In this document: positions 47,830-59,600 of the stretch, piece after piece
Numbering within the stretch: the first letter of the stretch is position 1
Layout: the number at the start of each line of letters is the position of its first letter
Assembly: GCA_037013495.1 (NCBI GenBank)
Contig: CM072811.1
Location: forward strand, 17,614,659-17,678,658
Length of the DNA: 64,000 nt
Direction: 5' to 3'
From: Hippophae tibetana
Lineage: Eukaryota > Streptophyta > Magnoliopsida > Rosales > Elaeagnaceae
Notes under the pieces: generated by a model
What the model saw: only the letters and a program-made list of their open reading frames with translations
What the model was told of the DNA's origin: nothing
The model's database searches: none
Made by a program: the position numbers and the translations under genes

Positions 47830-48559
47830 AGTGCTACCTCTTAAAAAAAAGACTAGGACTGACCTTCCTGCTTCATCTCGGAATGGAGAGTTGCTTGAAT
47901 CTTACCTCTAGGTAAGTAGGGATATATCAAAAAAGTCTATCCATATCAAATAATTATCCCCAATGGAGGAAAGCATTATCTAGTTACGAAGCATTTTCCC
48001 CGTTAAACTCGAACGGGTGAAAGTAGAAGTTTGAGTAGCTTTTTCAAAAACAGGATGTTTGATAACCCCATTACTCAAGATGAGTTGTATCATCACTTCG
48101 GGGTGCCTGCAGATTGGTCCACTATTTATACATCTCATAAGCAAAAGAAGGGGATGATCTAACATATGATGGCCAGACGTGTACTTGATGTGAGCAACCG
48201 ATTAGGGCATTTTATTAGTGTATAATGTCGATAGTGTGTAATTTTAACATCTTTTCTACTTCGTGCAAGCGATATCTATAGCTAAGGATTCAGAGCTAGA
48301 AGTGGATACGTGTGAAGAAGCTTCTAAATTTGTGGATCAAGAACTATGCAACTTAAAGACTCATTTTAAAGTCATAAAATTAGAGTTAGAAAACATGCAT
48401 ACTGAATTAATCAGGGCATGCAATCAACAAGATAAATACATAGAGAAAAGGGATGAACTACACAAATTTCCTGCATATTGGAAACATAAGGCACTAGAAA
48501 AGAATACTCTCAAGGCTCCTATGTTGGATAGTACCAAATCACATCCCGTGAATAAATAA
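47830..48559 (+). pseudogene. Antisense ORF copy 2, right part
   Basis: Resumes with KKKTRTDLPASSRNGELLESYL (47848-47910) and then ITQDELYHHFGVPADWSTIY (about 48063-48125), corresponding to DIYHHFG of copy 1. A gap with intron-like edges (about 48219-48267) is followed by an open coiled-coil segment 48263-48559 (DSELEVDTCEEASKFVDQEL, LELENMHTELIRACNQQDK). The architecture equals copy 1. Stops between parts make it non-functional. Confidence 0.55.
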
Positions 48560-48674
48560 AACCCTTAATTGAGAGTTGTTTTAAGTTTGTAATTTTTTAT
48601 TCGTACATGGAATTGAAATAAGAAAGCAAGGTGTTCATGCATTTCAGTCATGCTTTTGCAATATGTTTTTGTAG

Positions 48675-49175
48675 CAAAGGGAAGACCCCTATATGGTGGA
48701 CTCAATATCCTTTGTTAGGACAGGCGACATGCCTCTTATCCAACATCGTAGGTGGGAGGGTCCATTTGGATACCTCACTTCGTACTTGGGGGTTATTGCT
48801 TTTATTTTTTGCGAGATAGGAGACATGTAAGGGTGAGATTGAATCCTACCCCAACATGTGCTTCCTAAAGAAAAGGTTTACGTGAGTGAACTCAAACTCT
48901 TTCTTAGGATGAGATACACGTTTCTTATCCTACATTCTAAGTAGGGGTGCCCATTTGGCTACCTTACTCCGTATTTTGGGTTAAACGTGTAAATGTTTCG
49001 CAAAATAGGAAATATGTAAGGGTGAAATTGAATCCAACCCCTACATGAGCTTTCCAAAGAGGGGGTTTACTTTGGTGAACTCAAGACCCTTTCTTAGGAC
49101 TGGAAATAAGCCTCTTATCCCAAGTAGGAGGGCCATTTGGCCACCTCACTCTATACTTAGGGGTTATCGCGATAA
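48675..49175. repeat. ~190-bp tandem repeat, about 2.6 units
   Basis: The words TTTSTTAGGA (48711, 48900, 49090), CTTATCC, CCATTTGG.(T/A)ACCTCACT and GGTGA(G/A)ATTGAATCC recur with a period near 190 bp. Units differ by about a fifth of positions by eye. It lies between the antisense ORF and pol, the place where Tat-type elements often carry minisatellites. Confidence 0.8.
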
Positions 49176-49399
49176 TATTTTCTTGAGAAGATAATACACT
49201 TGAAAGATCTAGAAACAAACTTCATTACATATCAATATATCATAAATTTCATACATAATATTTCATTGTTCCCTATTCAAGCTTAATTTCTCTCTTACGT
49301 CATTGCCTTCTATTCGGTAAGACCCTATTAGAGTGATATCACGTTGCGGTAAATTTTTCATTGGTAGCTTCAAATTTATTTTTCAATGTTTTCCTTAAT

Positions 49400-50690
49400 G
49401 CCTACCTGAAGTTTTCATGTTTAACAGATTTGTTGAATGACCTTTGGATTGTTCTTTTTTGTGATTTGATGCGTATCAGGACATTCTCTCTTTTTTCTTC
49501 CACTAACACGAGGTCATCGCTTCTAAGGCAATCATTATCTTCTTGTGTGATGTTTGACTGAAGGGTAGGCTCTTGTACCTTTGATGGGATAACCGCTTCC
49601 ATGCCATAAACGAGAAAGAAAGGGCTTTCTTTCGTTTCCATCTTAGGGGTCATTCTTGTAGCCCAAAGAACACTGGGGAGCTTGGCTACCCATTTGCCTT
49701 TGGCCCCTTCCAAATGTTTCTATAGTATGGTGATAATGGTTTTATTTGATGACTCCATTTGATCGTTTGCTTATGGTCTATAAGGGGTTGAATGTGATGA
49801 CTTGACACCCATTTCATTGCAGAAAGACATCAACTATTAACTTGTGAATTGGCAGCCGTTATCTGTAACCAGCTCTCTAGGAAAATCGTACCTACATATG
49901 ATATTCTACCAAATAATTTTTTGTACGTCCATCTCTTGGATTCTTGCCAATGGTTTAACTTCAATCCATTTGTAAGTACACAGTTGCCACAATTATAAAT
50001 TTTCTTTAGCCTGGGGCAAGGGGTAAGGGATCGATAATATCCAACCCCTACTTTTGAAATGTCTTTGGTTTGACAATGGACTTTAGATCATTGGCTGGAT
50101 GGTGTGGGATATTGACATGCCTTTGGCACCTGTCACATATTTTGACATGGTCGATACAATCTTTAAGAAGAGTAGGCCAATAATAGCCCTACTTGATGAT
50201 CCGTTAAGAAAGGGTTCTTCCCCAAGAGTGAACTACACACTGTCACTCATGCAATTCACTCAAAACTATTTGAGATTTTGAGATAGGTAAGCACTTGAAC
50301 CCTGGTCTACCATATTTCTTTTGATATAGTGTTTCTTGAATAATAGTGTAATTTCTTGCTTTTCTCATGATTTTTCATGCATCATCTTTGTTCTCAGGTA
50401 GGGTATTGTGAATGCGATATTCCAAGTACAGAGCCAACCATGATGTGTGCATTGAGGAGTTGGTGTTGGACTAACTTTGATCCTTACCTTCATCCCTCAT
50501 GATGCTCGGTCCCAATAAACATGATATAAGGATCACCCTTTCTAATTCTGATCTCACCACGGATGCCAAAGTATCCAGGGAGTCTGTATGTGTGTTTCCC
50601 CCATGTGGTATTTGTTTGATCTCGAATGTTTCAAAAGTTGCTCTTGATTTTTTCACCGTTTTCAAATAAAGCTTCATCCATGATATAGAG
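49400..50690 (-). pseudogene. Ty3/gypsy (Tat lineage) pol remnant: RNase H end and integrase
   Basis: Minus-strand frames give the end of RNase H (FEIKQIPHGGNTHTDSLDTLAS, 50650-50560) and an HHCC zinc-binding region with the H(E)..GAHS.G, GYYWPTLLKDC and CDRCQRH pattern (about 50270-50110). The integrase core follows with VDIIDPLPLAPG, VTDNGCQF and ESSNKTI, i.e. the D, D and E catalytic contexts (about 50050-49745). The C-terminal part is open at 49713-49402 (EGAKGKWVAKLPSVLWATRM, FFLVYGMEAVIPSKVQ). This is the Tat/Ogre-type integrase pattern. Stops and frameshifts are frequent, and RT, protease and gag are missing beyond 50690. Confidence 0.88.
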
Positions 50691-50739
50691 TTTAAGGTTT
50701 ACTTGTTAAAGGAATGTAAAATTGAATGAATGGGGTTTT

Positions 50740-50998
50740 TTGAAAATTTTAAGGATCTTAAAGAATCAAAAAGAAAGAAGACATCAAGCTCAAGATCTGA
50801 AGGGATGAGTGGAGTAAAGTTGAAGACACCAAGGTCAAGAGGCAACTAAATATTACTGAGTTCTACTAATCGACGAAAGTACAATGTCAGACAAAACATA
50901 AAAAAAGATGTTGGCAAGAGTCATGATAATCAGTGCGAAAAGGTCATTGAAGGAAAAGAGAAAAAAGTCAACCCAAAGCCAAAGCCTCACAAAGTGTA
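50740..50998 (+). other. Lys-rich coding-like relic, unidentified
   Basis: Frames read KDLKESKRKKTSSSRSEG, VKLKTPRSRGN and further on EKEKKVNPKPKPHKV, ending at GTGTAAGT, which could be a donor. Composition differs from the AT-rich surroundings. It may be an exon of an unknown gene or a decayed retrocopy; I cannot assign it. Confidence 0.25.
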
Positions 50999-51039
50999 AG
51001 TCATCATCTTTTATTTTGAAATATAGGTGTGCAAGTATA

Positions 51040-51190
51040 TTACAAATATAGTATATGTTTATTGTATATTACAAATGTAATATAACTGAAAAGGTTTGCA
51101 ATTCAATTATATTCTTGAAGTAAAAACTATAAAAGTTTGCAATTATATTCCATTTGTAATATATAATAAACTTACACTATATTTATAATT
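51040..51190. repeat. Short inverted repeat (MITE-like hairpin)
   Basis: The arm 51042-51084 is an imperfect reverse complement of 51142-51188 (AAATATAG, GTTTATT and TATATTACAAAT words mirrored as ATTTGTAATATA, AATAAAC and CTATATTT). The spacer carries a second mirrored GTTTGCAA. It looks like a small foldback element. Confidence 0.6.
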
Positions 51191-51199
51191 GTTGATATT

Positions 51200-53535
51200 T
51201 CACCCAACAAATGAGATAATTTCCCCTCTATACTTAGTACACATTTAAATTGCATTCATCTTTATTACTATTATTTTCTGGCTGGCATAATCTCTTGTAT
51301 TATTTGGTATGTAACTCTATATAACATGTATATATGAAGTTATCTTGTATTTTGTTGGTCTTCCCCATAAGAATTTTAATTTCTTGCCATAATTGTTTAA
51401 TTTTGGACAAAATAAGAGAAAATTAGTCTAACTATATAAGTTTCATGTGATTATATGAATCTTACATGATGCATGCTATATTATATGTTCGAATATGCAT
51501 AAAATCAAAATGTTTTTCTAAGGGAGATGTAAACAAATTTTATGGTTATGATCAAATTGATTTTCGTATCATGGCAATAAAATGTTAGACTTGAATTTTA
51601 GTTTGGTTGTGTTGCCTCACATTATTCACCATTATCACTTTATTTTACAAATACTCTTTTGAAAGAAGTTTGTAGATGACATGTTTCATAAATATTAATG
51701 TATTTAAAAAACATTATCTAAAAATTTGATTTAACAGATAAGAAAAAAAATTAATGAGAACCCAAAGATTGGATCTTACAACCTACTAATAATTTGTGAT
51801 AAAAAATTGTAAAAATACAAGCCAAGGACCCACAATTTGCTTAGAAATAAAAAAAACTACAAAATTCATATTTGATTGAACTTTAACCCAATGATTATAG
51901 ATGAGGCACAAACCTTGGTATCGATGACACCACAAGGTAACCAACATTTGATAAGTCTATGATTAGTGTTAAGAACACACGAACTAAGTGCAATAAGTTA
52001 AAAAAAATCATTATTATTTAAGCCTAGTTCGACCATACAAAAATATGAGGTATATATAGTCTTACTTAAAAATCCTATGACCTATTGAACCTAGTAAAAA
52101 CAATGGTTTGGGCTTAACACCCATGTATAAGCCATCTAATTGAACGTAAAATAAGGTTTTAAAAAACTTTAACATTAAATATGTTTAAAAATTAAATTGC
52201 AAAGAAATTGAGTTTAAGTCATTAAACAAATTCTTAGACTATAAGTAACCCATGGTATAAAAAATCAAATATTTTGACCCAAATGCAAAGCTTCATCGAT
52301 AAATCTAGTTTTATCGATCAAAATTGGGTCTTTTTTGGGCTATTCTTGGTGCACATTTTTTTATCAATTCATAGTTCTTGAATTAGGTCATTTATTGACT
52401 CGTTGGTCGTCTTCGTTTTTTACTCATTGACCCACTTGATATATGCAACGGATCTCCATCCCCATCAAACATAGTGTTCCTAAGATGCATTGCATGATAA
52501 ATTAGAGCAAAATGTTATTAACTGCACGATATAATGTAGGAGTAGTACTTAATTATCACCTTGATATCATATAACGTAGAATAGAGATTCAACTTTTTTC
52601 AATGAATTAGACACAACTTTTAAATCTTCCTGAAATAGAAAGTCATAAACTACCCTCATTTTAAAAAAAGTAATTAGTTATCTTGACTACCATATATAAT
52701 GTAGTACAAATGTCAGTTTCTTGTTGATAAATTCCATGCTAAAAATTGTTGTTGACTTTCAAATTCATACACGAATTCTACTGTTTTTTCCCTTTTTCTT
52801 TCAAAAATTACAAAATACGCTCAAGTTGTAACAATATTTTCTATCTATTATTTCACAAATATATAATGTGTTGTAATCTTTTTTTCCTTCAAATTTCACC
52901 ATTTATATACCCATTTAAATTTTTTACTAACACAAATAATAGTAAGATTTTGGTTTTAATCGATCTAAATTCATATTTTTCTTTCCACGCTCATACTTAT
53001 TCTCACAACTTTATCAAATCTTTATTCCAAAATCCCCACAACTTATATCGGAGTGTGAAATCTCAAAACTCAATCCATCATGTGTGATTATTTTTTTTCT
53101 TCATAAATAATATAAAAATCTTCGAAAAAAATTGAAAATAATAATAATTATAATACTCTTAAATTTTTTAACAATAATAACATCTTGTACATTTATTTCA
53201 TATATTTTTAGTACAAAGAAAAAACACAACCCAAATCTCCTTATTAAATGTCCTACTAATTGAACCTGATCATTGTTTTTGTTGTTATTGAGCGTTAGTT
53301 CCCACTCCCTTCAACCTCCCTCTCCTCCTCTTTAGAAATTTGCTTTGTATATAACAGAATTTCTAAATAGTCAATTACTCGTTGCAAACTTGCAATTACA
53401 TAGCAGTAGAACCACTCAATATTATCTCTAACAATATATTATGCAATATTAGCAAAACCAAAATATATATATTATGCAGTTATAAATCAATTTTGTAAAG
53501 TGAAAAATAAAATAAATTAAAATATATACTTTCCT
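51200..53535. other. AT-rich intergenic sequence upstream of the response-regulator gene
   Basis: No gene or clear repeat. The frame at 52746-53087 is T-rich and motif-free. The right-hand part is presumably promoter for the gene starting at 53636. Confidence 0.5.
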
Positions 53536-53539
53536 TTGG

Positions 53540-53548
53540 TATATATAA
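53540..53548 (+). promoter_or_regulatory. TATA box of the response-regulator gene
   Basis: TATATATAA about 90 bp upstream of the first in-frame ATG, a usual distance for a plant core promoter with a short leader. Confidence 0.55.
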
Positions 53549-53635
53549 ACTCTCTATTTTTTTTATCTTCACTGTGGATTTTGTGAACTCTGACTAGCAA
53601 AATCATCTTTGTCTTGTAGTCTCCTTTATGAAGCT

Positions 53636-56600
53636 ATGCATATTGAGAAGGCCAAATCAGATAGATCAGATAATAATAATAATGCTAAGCAATTACCTGA
53701 AGACGTTAGTGTCTTGGTTGTTGATGGAGATTCTACTTCTCTTACAATAGTGTCGAATATGCTCAGTAAATTTGGATATAAAGGTTACTTGTATATATCA
53801 ATTCACTAATTAATTAAAAAAAAAAAAAAATTCTTTATTCTCCTATTTCATCATATTAGACTTAAATGTTATTAATTTTCAATAATTTTCTCCTTCCTTC
53901 CTTGCAAATATAGTCATGGCTTTCACCCTTTTGTTCTAATCATTATGTTTTCTTTTTATTTTCTTTCCCCATTTGAGAAATAGACAATGTTCACTGCTGT
54001 AATGTTAGTTTTGGTTTCCTGTGTGTTGTCTGTGGAATTTTGTTTTTCCTATTAACTTTTTTTATTTTTGACCTATACTACTAAGCCTTTTAATTTGAAC
54101 AACTTAATTTATAAATTTTGCAAATTCTTCTCGATCCAAAACCTTTGTAATTCGACCAATTTATGTCATGTTTATATCGATTTTGATTTATGATTTATAT
54201 TTTTTCTTTAAGTGATTTTTAATCGTTTATGTTCGATAATGATTTTTGATTTTTGATTTTTGATTTTATTAAAGGATCACTTTTAAAATTCAGAGTGATT
54301 CACAAATTTGAAAAAAAAAGTTTTTTTTTTCAAAAAATGTTATCAAACAAAATAATAAAAAATCAATGAGCGTTGGGACTGCTAACAAAACCAGTCAAAA
54401 TCTTTTTTTAAAAGTTTTGTGAACTAAACTGGTCAAAATATTATCCTTTAAATGGTTTGTTGCTTTTTCTATGATCACTTGCAGTTATGACTGCTAACAA
54501 AGCTGTTGATGCATTGCGTATTGCGAGCGAAAAGGAAGACGATCTTGACCTAGTTCTGACCGAGGTTCGATTGCCTGACATGAACAAATATGAGCTCTTG
54601 GAGAAAATGACACAAGTTTCTAAGTTGCCTATTGTTAGTAAGTAGCTATATATTATTATACTTTCAAGTTTGAATGAAAATATTCTTTCTTTATGGATTC
54701 AATGTCTGTCTTTTTTATCTATGTTGCAGTTATGTCTGATGATGATGATGGGAATGCAATGTTAGGTGGACTTTTTAAAGGGGCTGTATATTATATTGGC
54801 AAACCAGTCACTATGGACAATCTTAAACACCTTTGGCAGTTTGGTTATATGAAAAATAAACAAGTTATGGATAATCATGAAGAAGAAATTAGTAGTACTC
54901 TCAGTTACTTTATAATGCAGGAGAATATTCTAACAAATCATGAGGAAATGGACAACCAATTGTTAAGTGATGATCATGAAGAGAAGCAAAATAATCACAA
55001 AAAATTCAAGAGAAAAATTAACGTAGGAGAAATGGATGAGGAAGATCGTGTTGAGGATTCATCGTTTGGAAAGAAACCAAAGCTAACTTGGACTAATGAA
55101 CTTCATCACAGATTTCTTCAAGCTATTAGGGTCTTAGGCCTTGAGAGTAAGAATATATGTTCAATCTTTTTTCTTGATTTTGTTAATTCACGAAGTTATA
55201 TATACACCAATTAATTTCTCTTTTGTATTGATATTATAGAAGCTCATCCAAAGAAGATACTTGATTACATGAATGTACCTGGACTTCGAAAGGAAAACAT
55301 TTCCAGCCATTTACAGGTAATTTGTTCTGTTTACCTGAGGTTTTAAATTGAAGTGTTCATATATAGAAAACTAAACATACTGTGACGGACTTGGGCACTT
55401 GGGCTGCAAGGTCGTTTTAACATGGAGTTTTATGACTCGAGGCATTTTTGTTGCATGAGGCATGTGTGCCTTGAGGTCTAACGTATCTATTCTAAAATGT
55501 GTTCATACAATTTTTTTTTTAAGATCAAACGATATTTTTGCGTGATTCGAATATATGACTTAAAACGAGTCAGATAATTTTTTTTTTAAGATCAAACGAT
55601 ATTTTTACGTGATTCGAATATGTGACTTAAAACGAGAAAAATGGTGAATTTTAATGCTAAATCGCTAGACATATTACATTCAAACAATTTTCTTCAAGAA
55701 ACAAGTTATAGATCTAGAAAACACTAATAACATAATATTCATTAAATAACAAATTATAACAACCTAATCACAACATTAATAAAATGGTCATGTTAACAAG
55801 TTAAAATATAATTTTAAAAATATTAAATGATATATAAAATTGGAATACTTGAGGCCTAATGTATAGTTTCATATGTTTGTTGTTTTGACATCTTAAAAAC
55901 TAGTTTTTAATTTAGTATGAATTTAGATGTAAGGTCATTTGGAATTTTCTAACTCATTAATGAGAAAACAATCTTGGGAATAAAAAAATATAAAGACGTA
56001 TAATCTCAATAGCATTATTGTGTACCACCAAATTGTGTGAGTCAATTAGAGATGGAAAAAAGATCCATTGTTTTGAAGCTCCATAAATATCTCTTTTAGA
56101 TCGAATCATGGTTCACTTACAAGATAACAGATTGAAATTGAACTGTATAGTTAAAAACAAATCTTGTTAAAATTATAGTTTTAAAACTTAAAAAACTGTC
56201 ATTTTTAAAATAGTTTGCTAATTTTTATGAAAATATATTTGAAATTTTTTACCACGTGAATAATGGTTTTTAAAATTTATCTATTTATCTCTTAAATTTT
56301 TCAAAAAATTACTTCTCTCTCTTAATTTCATCATAAATTTAACTATTATAGTTGAGTTTGTTAAGCTAGAATTTAAATATCATTATACTTATAATTATTT
56401 GTTTTTTTTATATTTTTTTATACAGTTAAACAATATTATTCTTTTATAATTTTTAAGTAATTAATTTAAATTATTTGTTATATTTAATGATAAATAAAAG
56501 CAAATCTCGTGCAAATAATTCTCAACTAAAAAGTTTAATAGGATTAACTTACTAATTTAAATTCATTCTTACAAACTTATTTAAGTTTTTAGGGTTTATA

Positions 56601-59600
56601 TATTAAAATAAGTTACTAAAAGTTAATTATATTTTTTATAAATACGATAATTTTTTCCTATAAATCAATATAATTATCTTATTTTTTTAATTTTAATTTT
56701 TTAATTTAAAATATATAATACATCACATTAAATAATCTTTTATAAAAATTATATGAATTTTTTTTTAAAAATTCAAATAATTTCAGATCCATTCACCCAC
56801 GAATCATCAATTAATCTAATCCACTATCATACTAGATCCTTTGATCCTTTCAATAGCAGATCATATCAGGTCATCACCCAATTATATCAAATTTAAACCA
56901 TTTACATCCCTAGTCTAAACAAAAAAAAAATGTGTAAGCATTGAATAAAAGGACATGTTTGATATGAGGGAATAAAATCAGGATTGGAATATATATTTCA
57001 ATTCCTTTATTTGTTTGCACTTTTTAAGGTTAGGAATTAAAATTCCTTAGAAACACTTATTCCGTCTAAACAAGGAAATGGTATCATTCTATGTATGAGA
57101 AGAATAGGTATTCCTCTTCCTAAAGAATTAGAATTTAGTACATAGATAGTACTAATTTTGTTATGATAAACAAGCAAACTAATAAGAATTATATTTTTAA
57201 GAATTGCGTACTATTCTTAATTTATTGATAATTCTAATTGTATGGATTGAACTGTTGGATCATAAACTTGAGTTATTATTCACTTATTATTATTTTTAAA
57301 TTATTTTAATATTTTGTAGATGTGAGACTAATTAATGTAATTAATTGGAGAAATAATAAGAGTGAGATTAATAAATGGAAGTAGGTATGATTAATATTTT
57401 GTAGGTGTGAGACTAATTAGTGTAAATAGTTAAAGAAGTAATTTAATGAGTGATTGTGAAGTATAGAGAAATATTTTTGGAAACCTATAAAGAGAAAAAT
57501 TAAGAACTTCTAAGAGAGTGAAGAAACAAAGTCTAAATAAAAGTGAGATGTATCTTGTATTTTGAGTGGGAGTGCTCTCATAATATTTCTTTGAGTTTGA
57601 ATAAAAGTTGTTTGTGTGAGTGTTTCATATCCAACAAAGTGGTATCAGAGTTGAGTTGGAAAGTCTACACTATTACATGCATATCAAATCAAAGGTCTCA
57701 AAGAGTGGAATCCGACGCTGCAAGAATCTCCCTGATCAGAGTTCAGACGCGCCGCCATGCCACCAAAATAGTGCTACTAGAAACCGAGTTGACTCACTGA
57801 GTTGGTGACTTGACAAAAAAAAATTGAATTTTTTTTCAAGGTTCTTTCCAAGGTTTTTCGGCGTTCCAGATTCATCCGTGTAATCGGATTTTGCAAATTC
57901 TCATCATATTGAGAGATATGGAAAATGGTATGGCATCATTCCAAGTCCCGACACTCAACAACAACAACAACTACGATAATTGGAGTATGAAAATGAAGGC
58001 ACTTCTTGGATCACAAGATGTGTGGGATATCATAGAGAAAGGTTATAACGAGCTTACAGATGATGTTGCTCTTACACCTGATCAAAAGACATCTTTGAAG
58101 GATTCAAGAAAGAGAGACAAGAAGGCTCTCTACCTTATCTACCAAGAATTAGATAATGATGGATTTGAAAAGATTTTGAGTGCAGGCTCTTTCAAGGAAG
58201 CATAGGAGAAGCTACAAACCTCATACAAAGGAGTCGAAAAGGTGAAAAAGGTTTATCTCCATGCATTAAGAGGTGAATTTGAATCCTTACATATGAAACT
58301 ATCTGAGTCTATTTTAGATTATTTCTCAAGGATAGTTTCTGTTTCTAATCAATTAAAAAAAATGGTGAAAATTTAGACGATGTGCGGATAATAGAGAAAA
58401 TACTTCGTTCGTTGGATCCCAAATTTGAGCACATTGTTTTGAAAATTGAAGAAACTAAAAACTTGGAAGAAATGATGATCGAGCAACTCCAAAGATCATT
58501 GTAAGCATACAAAGAGAAACATAAGAAGAAGCAAGGGTTTACTGAGCAACTACTTAAGCTGCAACTCAAGGATATACATGAAAGCCAAGGAAATGTTAGA
58601 AACCAACATGGTCGAGGCAGAGGTAGAGGCCGTGAATGAGGTAGAAGTCGTGGTCATGGACGAGGTTGGAATTACAACAATAACAATTCTGACAACAACT
58701 ATGAGAAAGGAGAAAGCTCAACACGAGATCGTGGAAGAATTAATCTGAACTCGAGGTATGATAAATCTCAAGTTCAATGTTATAATTATCAGAAGTTTGG
58801 GCATTATGCTTCAAAATTTAGAGCTCTTAACAACAAAATTGAGGAGAAGGCAAACTACATGGAGGAAAGGACATATGGCAAAGAAACTTGTCTTCTAGCA
58901 CGAAAAAAAACTGATGATGGCCAAGAAAATTCCTGGTATCTTGACAGTGGTGCAAGCAATCACATGTGTGGAAGGAAAGACATGTTCGTAGAGCTAGACG
59001 AGCCAGTAAGCAGAAATGTTTCATTTGGAGATGATTCCACAATAGTAGTGAAAGGGAAAGATAACATCCTTATCCGTTTGAAAGATGTGAGACATCAATT
59101 TATTTCCAATGTCTACTATGTGCCCAATATGAAAAGTAACATCTTGAGTTTAGGACAACAGTTAGAGAAAGATTATGATATTCATATGAAGGATTATAAT
59201 CTTTCTATAAAAGATGATAAGAATAATTTCATTGCTAAAGTGCCGATGTAAAAAAATAGAATGTTCCTGATCAACATACAAAATGATGTTGCAAAGTGCC
59301 TGAAAGCTTACTACAAAGATGCATCATGGCTTTGGCATCTCAATTCTGGAGGTCTAGAGCTGCTATCTAAGAAGGAGATGGTGAAGAGACTACCTCGTAT
59401 CAACCCTCCTAACCAGCTTTGTAAAGGGTGTCTAGTCGGGAAGCAATTTAGGAAAAGCTTTTCAAAGGAGTTAGAGTCAAGAGCCAAGAAGCCCCCCGAG
59501 CTCATCCATATCGATGTGTGTGGTCCGATCAAGTCAAGTTCTTTTGGTAATAGTAATTATTTTCTTCTCTTCATTGATGATTTTTCAAGAAAAACTTGGG

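Noticed and set aside
52746..53087. 113-codon frame upstream of the response regulator
   Set aside because: T-rich composition, no motifs, and it lies in the presumed promoter region.
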